In this document: positions 31,763 to 40,041 of the stretch, piece by piece
How positions within the stretch are numbered: the stretch's first letter is position 1
Layout: each line of letters opens with the position of its first letter
Origin: Massilia sp. UBA2604
Lineage (GTDB): Bacteria; Pseudomonadota; Gammaproteobacteria; Burkholderiales; Burkholderiaceae_D
Length of the DNA stretch: 48,779 bases
Assembly (NCBI GenBank): GCA_002339265.1
Contig: DDKG01000271.1
Location: forward strand, 1-48,779
Direction: 5' to 3'
Notes under the pieces: generated by a model
Databases searched by the model: none
What the model saw: the letters and a program-made list of their open reading frames with translations, nothing else
Told to the model about the DNA's origin: nothing
Program-made: the position numbers and the translations under genes

Positions 31763-33268
31763 ATGCTGTCGCAACTGCAGGCCATGTTCCGCTACTTCAA
31801 CGGGGCAGTGCCGTTCCGCCTCGTCCCCGCCCTCGTCACCACCGCCGTCCTCGCCACGCTGCTCGCGCTGCCCCATCCCGAGGGATTGAATCCCGATTCC
31901 TGGGGCCTGGTCGCCATCTTCCTCACCACCATCGTCGCCATCATCCTGAAGGTGATGCCGATTGGCGTCATGGCCCTGATGGCCATCGTCATCGTCTCGC
32001 TGTCGCAAGTGACGTCCGGTTCGTCCAAGGCCGCCATGGCCGATGCCCTGAACAGCTTCTCCAGCCCGCTGATCTGGCTGATCGTGGTCGCCGTGCTGAT
32101 CTCGCGCGGCCTCAAGAAGACGGGACTGGGCAACCGCATCGGCCTGCAGTTCATCGCGCTGCTGGGCAAGCGCACGGTGGGCATCGGCTACGGGCTTGCG
32201 GTATGCGAACTGGTGCTGGCGCCGTTCACGCCCAGTAATACCGCGCGCGGCGGCGGCATCGTGCATCCGATCATGAAGTCGATCGCCAGCGCCTTCGATT
32301 CCGATCCGGCCAAGGGCACCCAGGGCAAGGTCGGCACCTACCTGGCGCTGGTCAACTACCACGCCAACCCGATCACCTCGGCGATGTTCCTGACCGCCAC
32401 CGCGCCCAACCCACTGGTGGTCGACTACGTTGCCCGCGCCAGCGGCCAGGGTTTCCACCTGAGCTGGACCACCTGGGCCCTGTGCATGGTGCTGCCGGGC
32501 CTGGTCTGCCTGTTCCTGATGCCGCTCGTGGTCTACCTGCTGGCGCCGCCCGAGCTCAAGAAGACGCCGGATGCGGTGCACTTCGCACGGAGCGAACTTG
32601 CGCGCATGGGGCCACTGTCGGCCAAGGAAAAAGTCATGCTCGGCACCTTCGGCCTGTTGCTGGTGTTGTGGGCGAACGTGCCGGCCATGCTGTTCGGGCC
32701 GTCGTTCACGCTCGATCCCACCGTGGTCGCCTTCCTCGGCCTGTTCACCCTGATCATCACCGGCACCCTGGACTGGGACGACGTGCTGTCCGAGAAGAGC
32801 GCCTGGGATACCCTGATCTGGTTCGGCGCCCTGGTCATGCTGGCCGAGCAACTGAATAAACTGGGCGTAATCGCCTGGGCCTCGAACGGCATGCGCGATG
32901 CGATCGCCGCCAGCGGCATGGGGTGGGGCGCGGCGGCGACCGTGCTGGTGCTGGCCTTCGTGTTCTCGCACTACCTGTTCGCCAGCACCACGGCCCACAT
33001 CAGCGCCATGATGTTCGCTTTTCTGTCGGTCGGCGCGGCGCTGGTGCCGGGCGAGTACCTGGTCCTGTTCCTGCTCATGATGACGGCCGCCTCGGCCATC
33101 ATGATGACCCTGACCCACTACGCCACCGGCACCTCGCCGATCATCTTCGGCAGCGGCTACGTGACGATGGGCGCATGGTGGCGCATCGGCTTCATCATGT
33201 GCGTGTTCGAGCTGGCGGTGTTCGCCATCGTCGGCGGGGCCTGGTGGAAGGTTCTCGGCTACTGGTGA
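31763..33268 (+). CDS. DASS-family anion symporter (CitT-like)
   Basis: Inner-membrane anion:Na+ symporter or exchanger of the DASS/SLC13 family, 501 aa with 11-13 hydrophobic segments. Characteristic stretches are LAPFTPSNTARGGGIVHPIM (about 155, the SNT motif) and FASTTAHISAMMFAFL with GTSPIIFGSGYVTMGAWWRIG near the end. Likely substrates are C4/C5 di- or tricarboxylates (2-oxoglutarate, citrate, tartrate). AGGAAGGA (31750-31757) lies before ATG 31763. The 3' end overlaps the convergent hydrolase gene by 10 bp. Confidence 0.9.
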   Translation: MLSQLQAMFRYFNGAVPFRLVPALVTTAVLATLLALPHPEGLNPDSWGLVAIFLTTIVAIILKVMPIGVMALMAIVIVSLSQVTSGSSKAAMADALNSFSSPLIWLIVVAVLISRGLKKTGLGNRIGLQFIALLGKRTVGIGYGLAVCELVLAPFTPSNTARGGGIVHPIMKSIASAFDSDPAKGTQGKVGTYLALVNYHANPITSAMFLTATAPNPLVVDYVARASGQGFHLSWTTWALCMVLPGLVCLFLMPLVVYLLAPPELKKTPDAVHFARSELARMGPLSAKEKVMLGTFGLLLVLWANVPAMLFGPSFTLDPTVVAFLGLFTLIITGTLDWDDVLSEKSAWDTLIWFGALVMLAEQLNKLGVIAWASNGMRDAIAASGMGWGAAATVLVLAFVFSHYLFASTTAHISAMMFAFLSVGAALVPGEYLVLFLLMMTAASAIMMTLTHYATGTSPIIFGSGYVTMGAWWRIGFIMCVFELAVFAIVGGAWWKVLGYW

Positions 33269-33837
33269 GGGGCGATGGGCTCGGCCTTGACCAGCGCCAG
33301 CACCTCGCGAAACCGCGGGTGGCGGCAATCGTGCAGCCACTCGAACAGCACCATCTCGTGCGTCACGATCGTCGCGCCGGCCTGCAGCAGGCGGCGCATG
33401 GCGGCGGCGTGGTCCGACGGGCGGCGCGAGCCGCTCGCGTTCTCCACCACGTAGACTTCGCGGCCGGCGCGCAGCAGGCCAAGCGCCGTCTGCATCATGC
33501 AGACGTGCGCTTCGCAGCCGGCGATCACCACTTGCCGGCGGCCCGACGCCTGCGCATCGAGCGCCGCCAGCAAGCCATCCTCGCAGGCGTCGAATTGCGT
33601 CTTCGGCACCGTCTGCACGCACAGCCGCGCCAGCGCGTCGGCATTCGGGCCGAGCCGGCCGGGATTCTGTTCGGTCCCCAGCACCGGTACTTCCAGCAGC
33701 GCGGCGGCGCGCGCCAGCACGAGCGCCTTGGCGACGACATCATCGGCTCCGGCGATTGCCGGCATCATGCGGGCCTGGTAGTCGACCAGCACCAGGCTGC
33801 TCGCGCGCACATCCATCACCGTCATTGTCATCCTCAT
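33259..33837 (-). CDS. Isochorismatase-family cysteine hydrolase
   Basis: Cysteine hydrolase, 192 aa, with the family triad Asp19 (LVLVDYQ), Lys79 (PKTQF) and Cys108 (IAGCEAHVCMMQTAL). Its relatives hydrolyse small amides such as nicotinamide, or are YcaC-like with unknown substrate; the second half resembles the YcaC type. In-frame ATGs at 33831 and 33825 are alternative starts; AGGA inside the first codons would favour 33825. It is divergent from the acyltransferase operon, so it faces the PhaR-like operators. Confidence 0.87.
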   Translation of the reverse strand: MRMTMTVMDVRASSLVLVDYQARMMPAIAGADDVVAKALVLARAAALLEVPVLGTEQNPGRLGPNADALARLCVQTVPKTQFDACEDGLLAALDAQASGRRQVVIAGCEAHVCMMQTALGLLRAGREVYVVENASGSRRPSDHAAAMRRLLQAGATIVTHEMVLFEWLHDCRHPRFREVLALVKAEPIAPHQ

Positions 33838-33860
33838 CGATTTTCTTAAACCAGATCAAG

Positions 33861-33897
33861 TTATGCTGCATTGCAGCATAAAATCGTTGCTTTGCAG
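33861..33897 (+). promoter_or_regulatory. Tandem PhaR-like operators
   Basis: TTATGCTGC and GCAGCATAA (33861-33869, 33873-33881) form a perfect 9-bp inverted repeat with a 3-nt spacer, containing CTGC-N3-GCAG. A second site, TTGC-TTT-GCAG (33887-33897), is centred 21 bp away, two DNA turns. A weak promoter (TTGCTT 33887-33892, 16 nt, TACCAT 33909-33914) overlaps the second site. CTGC-N3/4-GCAG is the reported PhaR target in Paracoccus. Confidence 0.6.
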
Positions 33898-33942
33898 TCA
33901 TCCGATGCTACCATTTACCGGTCACGCAATGAGGAGAAGGGC

Positions 33943-34893
33943 ATGGAACCGGTGAACACCACGCATCCCTATTACGACCGCCTGATCGCCGCCGCGCGGG
34001 AGCAGGGACCGGTCACCGTGGCGGTGGCGCATGCCTGCGACCGCTATGCGATCGAGGCGGCGCTGGACGCCGCCCGCATCGGCCTGATCGTGCCGCTGCT
34101 GGTCGGACCCAGGGCGCGCATCCAGGGCGCGGCCGATGCGGCCGGCCTCGATATTGGCGCGCTGACCCTGGTCGACACGGAGCACAGCCACGCATCGGCC
34201 GCGCGCGCGGTGGAGCTGGTGCGCGAGGGAAGGGCCGCGGCGCTCATGAAAGGCAGCCTGCACACCGACGAGTTGATGGGCGCCGTGGTGTCGGGCAGCA
34301 CCGGCCTGCGCACCGCGCGGCGCCTCTCCCACTGCTTCGTGATGGACGTGCCGGGACGCGGCGAACCCTTGATCATCACCGACGCCGCCATCAACATCAT
34401 TCCCGACCTGGCGGCCAAGCGCGACATCGTGCAGAACGCGATCGACCTGGCCCGGGTGCTCGGTTTCGACGGCGTGCGGGTGGCGATCCTGGCGGCAGTG
34501 GAAACCGTGAGCGACAAGATGCCGTCGACGATCGACGCAGCGGCCCTGTGCAAGATGGCCGACCGCGGCCAGATCACGGACGCCATCCTCGACGGCCCCC
34601 TGGCGATGGACAATGCGATCGACCTGCAGGCCGCCGCCGTCAAGGGCCTGGTGTCGCCGGTCGCGGGCCGCGCCAACGTGCTGGTGGCGCCGGACCTCGA
34701 AGCCGGCAATATGCTGGCCAAGAGCCTGAGCTTCATGGCCGGTGCGGCGGCGGCCGGCATCGTGCTCGGCGCGCGCGTGCCGCTGATCCTGACCAGCCGC
34801 GCCGATACGGTGGCGGCGCGCCTGGCCTCGTGCGCGGTGGCGGTGCTGCTGGCGCGCCACCAGCTGGCCAGCGCCCAGCTGGCGGGGCGCTGA
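33943..34893 (+). CDS. Phosphate acetyl/butyryltransferase family enzyme
   Basis: Acyl-CoA:phosphate acyltransferase, 316 aa, making acyl phosphate for the kinase encoded next. The Pta/Ptb core is clear: AALMKGSLHTDELMGAVV (about 100-117) and FVMDVPGRGEPLIITDAAIN. It lacks the N-terminal MaoC hydratase domain found in some longer homologues and the DRTGG domain of enteric Pta, so Ptb-like specificity for acetyl, propionyl or butyryl groups is open. AGGAGA (33932-33937) supports ATG 33943. It is the first gene of an operon with ackA and fabI under the PhaR-like operators. Confidence 0.9.
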   Translation: MEPVNTTHPYYDRLIAAAREQGPVTVAVAHACDRYAIEAALDAARIGLIVPLLVGPRARIQGAADAAGLDIGALTLVDTEHSHASAARAVELVREGRAAALMKGSLHTDELMGAVVSGSTGLRTARRLSHCFVMDVPGRGEPLIITDAAINIIPDLAAKRDIVQNAIDLARVLGFDGVRVAILAAVETVSDKMPSTIDAAALCKMADRGQITDAILDGPLAMDNAIDLQAAAVKGLVSPVAGRANVLVAPDLEAGNMLAKSLSFMAGAAAAGIVLGARVPLILTSRADTVAARLASCAVAVLLARHQLASAQLAGR

Positions 34894-34894
34894 G

Positions 34895-36094
34895 ATGAAT
34901 CAGCCAACGCAGGACTGCGTCGCGGTCATCAACGCCGGCTCGTCCAGCATCAAGTTCTCGGTGCACCGCCTGCCCGACCTGGCGCTGGCCTTCAAGGGCC
35001 GCATCGAAAACCTGTACCGCGGCGCGACCCGCTTCGTCGCCCAGGATGCCGACGGCGCCACGGTCGGCGAGCGAAGCTGGCCGGATGCGCTCGACCACCA
35101 TGCCGGCATGGCCTTCCTGATCGACTTCGCCGAGCGTGAACTCGATGGCTTGCGCGTGTGCGCGGTGGGCCACCGCATCGTGCACGGCGGCGTCGACTAC
35201 AGCGGCCCGCAGCGCCTCGACAATGCGGTGCTCGAACGCCTGGAGCGGCTGGTGCCGCTCGCGCCGCTGCACCTGCCGCACAACCTGGCGCCGGTGCGCG
35301 CGTTAATGGCGCTGGCGCCCGGCCTGATGCAGGTCGGCTGTTTCGACACCGCCTTCCATACCGCGCAACCGGCGCTGGCCCAGGCTTTCGCGCTGCCGCC
35401 GGCGATCACCGACCTGGGCATCCGCCGCTACGGTTTCCATGGCCTGTCCTATGAATACATCGCGGCCAGCCTGCCGCAGCACGAACCGGCGCTGGCCGAC
35501 GCGCGGATGGTCGCGGCCCACCTCGGCAACGGCGCCAGCATGTGCGCCATGCGCGGAGGACGCAGCATGGCCAGCACCATGGGATTCACCGCCGTCGACG
35601 GCCTGCCGATGGGCACGCGCTGCGGCGCCCTCGATCCGGGCGTGGTGATCTACCTGATCGAAGAACTGGGCATGAAGGTGTCGAACGTGCAGCGCCTGAT
35701 GTACCAGGAGTCGGGGCTGCTGGGCGTATCCGGCCTGTCGTCCGACATGCGTACGCTGGAGGCGAGCAGCGATCCGCGTGCGCAGCTCGCGATCGATTTG
35801 CTGGTCTACCGGATCGGGCGCGAACTCGGTTCGCTGGCGGCTTCGCTCGGCGGCCTCGATGCGCTGGTGTTTTCGGGCGGGATCGGCGAGAACAGCGCGC
35901 GCCTGCGCGCCGCCGTCTGCCGCGACGCCGCCTGGCTCGGCGCCGAGCTCGATCCCGGCCTGAACGCCGCGCCGCCCGCCGGCATCGCCCGCATCAGCGC
36001 CGCCGCCAGCCGGGTGTCGATATGGCTGGTGCCGGCCAACGAAGAACTCATGATCGCCCGCCATACCCTCGACCTGCTGGAGACCGCCCGATGA
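34895..36094 (+). CDS. ackA: Acetate/propionate kinase
   Basis: Converts acyl phosphate and ADP to the acid and ATP (399 aa, acetate and sugar kinase/Hsc70/actin fold). Motifs in order: INAGSSSIKFSV (adenosine/phosphate 1), GHRIVHGG (about 90), CFDTAFH (about 150), AAHLGNGASMCAM (about 210), SGLSSDMRTL and FSGGIGENSARLR (about 325). It starts 1 nt after the acyltransferase stop and its stop overlaps fabI by 4 bp (ATGA). Together the pair would give ATP from surplus acyl-CoA, for example during PHB turnover. Confidence 0.94.
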   Translation: MNQPTQDCVAVINAGSSSIKFSVHRLPDLALAFKGRIENLYRGATRFVAQDADGATVGERSWPDALDHHAGMAFLIDFAERELDGLRVCAVGHRIVHGGVDYSGPQRLDNAVLERLERLVPLAPLHLPHNLAPVRALMALAPGLMQVGCFDTAFHTAQPALAQAFALPPAITDLGIRRYGFHGLSYEYIAASLPQHEPALADARMVAAHLGNGASMCAMRGGRSMASTMGFTAVDGLPMGTRCGALDPGVVIYLIEELGMKVSNVQRLMYQESGLLGVSGLSSDMRTLEASSDPRAQLAIDLLVYRIGRELGSLAASLGGLDALVFSGGIGENSARLRAAVCRDAAWLGAELDPGLNAAPPAGIARISAAASRVSIWLVPANEELMIARHTLDLLETAR

Positions 36095-36858
36095 ATCATC
36101 ATCCCATCCTGGAAGGCAAGCGCGCGCTGGTGGTCGGCGTCGCCAACGAGCACTCGATCGCCTGGGGCTGCGCAAAATCCTTCCATGCGCTCGGCGCCGA
36201 CGTGGTGCTGACCTACCTGAACGACAAGGCGCTGCCGCACGTCGAACCGCTGGCCGCGCAACTCGGTGCGCATTTGCTGCCGCTCGACGTGCGCGTGCCG
36301 GGGCAGCTGGAAGACCTGTTCGCGCACCTGGCCGGCATGGGCCGGCTCGACATCCTGGTGCATTCGATCGCCTTCGCGCCCAAGGCCGACCTGCAGGGCG
36401 GCCTGCTCGACTGCTCGCTGGACGGCTTCCTGCAGGCGATGGACGTGTCCTGCCACTCTTTCGTGCGCATGGCGAAGCTGGCCGCGCCCTTGATGACGGA
36501 GGGCGGCAGCATGTTCGCGATGAGCTATCACGGCGCCGACAAGGTGGTGCCGAACTATAACGTTATGGGGCCGGTGAAGGCGGCGCTGGAATCGAGCTGC
36601 CGCTACCTGGCCTACGAACTGGGGCCGCGCGACATCCGCGTGCACGCAATCTCGCCGGGGCCGCTCAAGACGCGCGCCGCGTCTGGCCTGAAGGATTTCG
36701 ACCTGCTGCTGAGCGATGCGGTGGCGCGCTCACCGCTCGGCGAACTGGTCGACATTGACGACGTCGGGCAGGTGTGCGCCTATCTCGCCTCGAACTTCGC
36801 GCGCCGCCTGACCGGCAGCACCGTCTATGTTGATGGCGGCCTGAACATCATTGCCTGA
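36091..36858 (+). CDS. fabI: Enoyl-[ACP] reductase
   Basis: NADH-dependent enoyl-ACP reductase of the SDR family, 255 aa, last step of the fatty acid elongation cycle. Catalytic Tyr146, Tyr156 and Lys163 are at exactly the E. coli FabI positions (MSYHGADKVVPNYNVMGPVK), and VGVANEHSIAWGCAKSF is the FabI-type nucleotide loop. It is translationally coupled to ackA. As part of a Pta-AckA operon it may be a second FabI specialised for this pathway rather than the housekeeping copy, but paralogues are not visible here. Confidence 0.92.
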   Translation: MNHHPILEGKRALVVGVANEHSIAWGCAKSFHALGADVVLTYLNDKALPHVEPLAAQLGAHLLPLDVRVPGQLEDLFAHLAGMGRLDILVHSIAFAPKADLQGGLLDCSLDGFLQAMDVSCHSFVRMAKLAAPLMTEGGSMFAMSYHGADKVVPNYNVMGPVKAALESSCRYLAYELGPRDIRVHAISPGPLKTRAASGLKDFDLLLSDAVARSPLGELVDIDDVGQVCAYLASNFARRLTGSTVYVDGGLNIIA

Positions 36859-36872
36859 ACCCTGGAGCAACC

Positions 36873-37160
36873 ATGAAAGTCATCCTGTCCGGCCTGCACG
36901 GCGACGCCTGCGAAACCGCCATCATCGAGAGCTTCGCGCCATTCTTCCATATCCGCCACGTCGAGATGATCCGCGAAGGTTCGCCCGACAATCCCTGGGC
37001 CGTGCTGCACATCGCCGATTCCTACGAGCGCGCCTGGGAGGCGTGCAATACGCTGCGCGGCGTCTTCCATCGCGGCAAACGCTTGCACATGTATATCCCG
37101 CTGCACCAGCCCGACATCTACCATGAGTTCGAGCCGCACCAGCGGGTCGATATCCGCTAG
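36873..37160 (+). CDS. RRM-like small protein, function unknown
   Basis: 95-aa protein reading like one RNA-recognition-motif fold: beta1 KVILSGL (RNP2 position), helix ACETAIIESFAPFF, beta2 IRHVEMIREG, beta3 PWAVLHIAD (RNP1 position), helix YERAWEACNTLRGVF and a final RGKRLHMYIPL strand. The exposed aromatics of a classical RNP1 are missing, so RNA binding is uncertain. ATG 36873 has GGAGC (36863-36867) upstream and is 14 nt from fabI. It is the last gene of the operon and overlaps the convergent hydrolase by 4 bp. Confidence 0.6.
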   Translation: MKVILSGLHGDACETAIIESFAPFFHIRHVEMIREGSPDNPWAVLHIADSYERAWEACNTLRGVFHRGKRLHMYIPLHQPDIYHEFEPHQRVDIR

Positions 37161-38011
37161 GGCGCCGTGGCTTTGCCGGCCACGAGCGTGTCGAACCAGT
37201 CGAGCGTCGCGTCCCATAGCGGCTGCGCCTGCGCCCTGAAGTAACCCATGTGGCCGAGCTTCAGGTCGCCGACGTCGACCGGATCGACAGGGGCGCGGCT
37301 GTAGCCGGCCATGAAGGCGTCGCGCGAGGCCGGCGGCGCCCAGCGGTCGTCCAGCGCATTCCAGGCGACGATCGGCGTCGTCACCCGGGCAAAGCCGAGC
37401 GCGGTCTCGCGCATCGCCGGATCGTCGAAGAAGTAGCGCGGAAAGCGGCACCAGCCCTTCCACTGGCGATAGACGCCGCGCGGCACGTCGGCGCCCATGC
37501 CGATCCGGCTCCAGGCCAGGTAGCCGTGGCGCCAGACCAGCCACGGGCCGGCGATGCGCCACAGGAAATGCACCTTCAGCCGCTCCAGCGGCGGCATCCA
37601 GCCGTGCCACCCGGCGCCGGTGCCGAAGGCGGCCAGGCCGGCGACACGCTCGTGGTTCGGCGCCAGGCCCAGGGCCTGGCCGCCGAAGGAGTGGCCGGCC
37701 AGCAGCAGCGGGGCGGCGCCGGGCGGGACCGAATCGATCACCGCCGCCAGGTCGAGCCGGCCCCAGTCCAGGAAGTCGCCGCCGAAGCCCGCCAGCGACG
37801 GCGGGGCCGAGCGGCCGATGCCGCGGTAGTCGAAGGTGGTGACCGCGTAGCCGCGCGCCGCCGCGTAGTCGGCGAAGCGGCGATAGAAGCCCTGCGGCAC
37901 GCCGGTGGCTCCGGCCACGATCAGGTGGCCGCGCAGCTGGCCGCGTGCCTCGAAGCGGGTGGCGGACAACAGGTAGCCGTCAGCGGCGTGGATAGTGATC
38001 TCGGTGGTCAT
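37157..38011 (-). CDS. Alpha/beta hydrolase
   Basis: Predicted serine hydrolase of the alpha/beta fold, 284 aa, with no signal peptide. The nucleophile elbow is LLLAGHSFGGQALG (Ser near residue 103), the acid probably in NALDDRWAPP (about 230) and the catalytic His in GHMGYFR (about 260). The start MTTEITIHAADG at 38011 is chosen. It is the last gene of the operon srpA-like, sigma, anti-sigma, overlapping the anti-sigma gene by 32 bp. Substrate unknown; esterase or lipase-like activity is a guess from fold only. Confidence 0.82.
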   Translation of the reverse strand: MTTEITIHAADGYLLSATRFEARGQLRGHLIVAGATGVPQGFYRRFADYAAARGYAVTTFDYRGIGRSAPPSLAGFGGDFLDWGRLDLAAVIDSVPPGAAPLLLAGHSFGGQALGLAPNHERVAGLAAFGTGAGWHGWMPPLERLKVHFLWRIAGPWLVWRHGYLAWSRIGMGADVPRGVYRQWKGWCRFPRYFFDDPAMRETALGFARVTTPIVAWNALDDRWAPPASRDAFMAGYSRAPVDPVDVGDLKLGHMGYFRAQAQPLWDATLDWFDTLVAGKATAP

Positions 38012-38255
38012 CGTCGTCGGGTATATGCGCCGGTCGGGCGTCGGTTGCGGAATCCGGCCGCGCATCGCGCGCGAGCAGGACGTCCAGCTGCGCGAACAGC
38101 TGGGCGAACTGCCGCGACGCCACCTGGCAGGCGGCGCAGCCGGCCAGGTGCGCGGCCAGCTGGCGCGCCTGCTGCGGCGTGAGCTGTCCGTCGCGCGCGC
38201 TGGACACGAGCCAGGTGGTGTCGCGGCAGGTAATCGGGCTGGTAATTTCGGTCAT
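37980..38255 (-). CDS. Zinc-finger anti-sigma factor
   Basis: 91-aa cytosolic protein with a ZAS/zf-HC2-like motif HLAGCAACQ (His-x3-Cys-x2-Cys, about residues 36-43) preceded by SPITCRDTTWLVS. Proteins of this kind hold an ECF sigma inactive and often release it on thiol oxidation. The start overlaps the sigma gene stop by 4 bp, which ensures matched production. There is no membrane segment, so a cytoplasmic redox or metal signal is likely. Confidence 0.8.
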   Translation of the reverse strand: MTEITSPITCRDTTWLVSSARDGQLTPQQARQLAAHLAGCAACQVASRQFAQLFAQLDVLLARDARPDSATDARPAHIPDDDDHRDHYPRR

Positions 38256-38827
38256 TCGGGCTCTCCCCAGCTGCGCACCGTGCATTCGCGCAGGCGCATG
38301 CGCGCGCGGTAGAGTACCACGCGCAGATTGGCATTGGTGAGCACACAGTGCTCTTCGATCTCCTTCAGCTCCATGCCCAGGTATTCGCGCATCAGGAACA
38401 GGCGCGCCGTGTCCTCGGGCAGGCGGCGCATGCACAGTTCGACGATGTCGAGCAACTGGCGCTGGGCGGCGAGGGTGGCGCCGCACATCGTGTTGACGAA
38501 GGTTTCGGGATGCCAGGCGCCGTCAGGCGTGAACAGGCCGTCGAATTCGGCCTCGCCGTCGGCCGCGCATGCCGGCGCCGGCGCATCCGCTCCGGGACGC
38601 CGGCTGCGGATCAGGTCGATGATCTTGTGGCGCAGGATCCCCGTCAGCCAGCTGCGCAGCGTGGCGCGGCCGGCGTATCCGCTCCAGCCGCGCGCCGCGC
38701 CGAGCAGGGTGTCCTGCACCGCGTCCTCGGCGTCGGCCTGGCTGCCCAACTGCAGGCGCGCCAGGCGCAGCAGAAACGGGCGCTCGCCGGCCAGGACCTG
38801 CCACGGATCGCGCGCTCCATCCATCAT
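38252..38827 (-). CDS. ECF-type RNA polymerase sigma factor
   Basis: 191-aa sigma-70 family factor with region 2 (about 12-75: FLLRLARLQLGSQADAEDAV, then LRSWLTGILRHKIIDLIRSR) and region 4 (about 125-185: LPEDTARLFLMREYLGMELK, then NANLRVVLYRARMRLRECT). It starts inside the stop codon of the srpA-like gene (ATGA) and is coupled to the anti-sigma gene behind it. The extended spacing between regions 2 and 4 fits the TIGR02943-like group. The putative target is its own operon. Confidence 0.9.
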   Translation of the reverse strand: MMDGARDPWQVLAGERPFLLRLARLQLGSQADAEDAVQDTLLGAARGWSGYAGRATLRSWLTGILRHKIIDLIRSRRPGADAPAPACAADGEAEFDGLFTPDGAWHPETFVNTMCGATLAAQRQLLDIVELCMRRLPEDTARLFLMREYLGMELKEIEEHCVLTNANLRVVLYRARMRLRECTVRSWGEPE

Positions 38828-39807
38828 TGCTTCGTGCGGCGCGACAGCGAAATCGCGTAGGGGGCGCCGCGTGCTTTCAGGATCGGATCCTCGCTGGCCG
38901 CGATTCCCGCCGGCAGCGCCAGCGGCATGTAGACCACGCCGTTGCAGGCTTCCTGCGGCGCCAGGTCCTTGACCAGCAGGCGGCCCAGCTCGACCTTGCC
39001 GTCTCCCTGCCACACGGTGCTCGGATCGAGCAGCGCGTCGCCGGCGGCCGGCAACTGGGCATACAGCGTGAAGCCGACCGGGTCCGCGGCCAGCCGCCGG
39101 GCCAGCTCGTCCTGCAGGAACAGGTCGGGCAGGGTCTTTTCTTCATCGGCCGTCAAATACTGTACCGCGCCGAACGGCTCGGCGACGATGCGCGCATGCC
39201 GGGTCTTCTTGCCGCGGCCGCTGAACACGAAGGCGTTGTTCGAGAAGTAGGGCGTGCTGGCATACGAGCTTGGCGCCGCATGCGCGGCGAGCAGGGCCGG
39301 CTGGCGCGTGCCGTCGGGGTGGGCGGCGTTGTGGGCGGCGACCTTCGCCGGGTCGGGCTTGCCGGTGGCCGGGTCTAGCACACGCGCCTGCAGGAAGCTG
39401 ACGAAGGATTCGGGCGTGGCGGCGAAGAAGGCCGGCTCCGAGATCAACAGCAGGTCCCAGCTGTCGCCGCCGCCCGCCACGCGCATCGACAGGCCGCGCA
39501 CGCTGCGGCTCTTGTCCGAGGCCTTCGGATTGCCGCCGCCGATCGAGAAGCGCACATTGGCCGGCAGGCTTTTCTGGGCGAACAGCGGGACGTCCGCGAA
39601 ATCGCGTGCGCCCTTGGCGGGCTGGAATTCGCCGACCGCGCAGAAGCCCTTGGCATGCGAGGCGCGCATGCCGGCGTGCGATCCGAACGTCGCGTTGAGG
39701 GCGTCGACCAGGCCGGCAGAGCTGGTGTCCTGGGCTTGTGCAGAGGGGGCGACAGCGGCGCCGGCGGTGCCGAGCGCCAGTACGGCTGCGGCGAGTGTGG
39801 TGTTCAT
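38824..39807 (-). CDS. srpA: Catalase-related (SrpA-like) periplasmic peroxidase
   Basis: Heme peroxidase of the catalase-fold SrpA group, 327 aa, shorter than true catalases. A signal peptide spans residues 1-25 (ending AQA), so it acts in the periplasm. MRASHAKGFCAVGEF carries the distal His51. Further catalase-like segments are RGLSMRVAGGGDSWDLLLIS and FVSFLQARVLDPATGKPDPA. AAGGAG (minus strand, 39813-39818) supports ATG 39807. It is the first gene of a coupled operon with a sigma and anti-sigma, and divergent from a full catalase gene. Confidence 0.87.
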   Translation of the reverse strand: MNTTLAAAVLALGTAGAAVAPSAQAQDTSSAGLVDALNATFGSHAGMRASHAKGFCAVGEFQPAKGARDFADVPLFAQKSLPANVRFSIGGGNPKASDKSRSVRGLSMRVAGGGDSWDLLLISEPAFFAATPESFVSFLQARVLDPATGKPDPAKVAAHNAAHPDGTRQPALLAAHAAPSSYASTPYFSNNAFVFSGRGKKTRHARIVAEPFGAVQYLTADEEKTLPDLFLQDELARRLAADPVGFTLYAQLPAAGDALLDPSTVWQGDGKVELGRLLVKDLAPQEACNGVVYMPLALPAGIAASEDPILKARGAPYAISLSRRTKQ

Positions 39808-39962
39808 GATGGACTCCTTTTTGAATGGTTGGTGCCCTTAAGTCGGCGCATCCGCCGTTTCGTTACAGCGCGCGCTGTTTTTTTTCTCGGACCGCTGCCA
39901 ACCAGCGGGCTGATCGATATTCCCAATCACGTCCAGAGGAATTTCCAATTTCTCATTTTAAA

Positions 39963-39975
39963 TTAGGTGTCCTAA
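39963..39975. promoter_or_regulatory. Palindromic operator between the peroxidase and catalase genes
   Basis: TTAGG-TGT-CCTAA, a perfect inverted repeat. Read on the minus strand it is TTAGGACACCTAA, matching 10 of the first 11 bases of the TTAGGACTCCT found at 41495, 41671 and 47171. It lies in the 234-bp divergent region, 67 bp before the catalase start, in an AT-rich patch. Confidence 0.6.
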
Positions 39976-40041
39976 CATTCATTCCAGATCACCGCAACGT
40001 GAACAAGACGCAAACCCCACTAACTACCCAAGGAGACCGCG

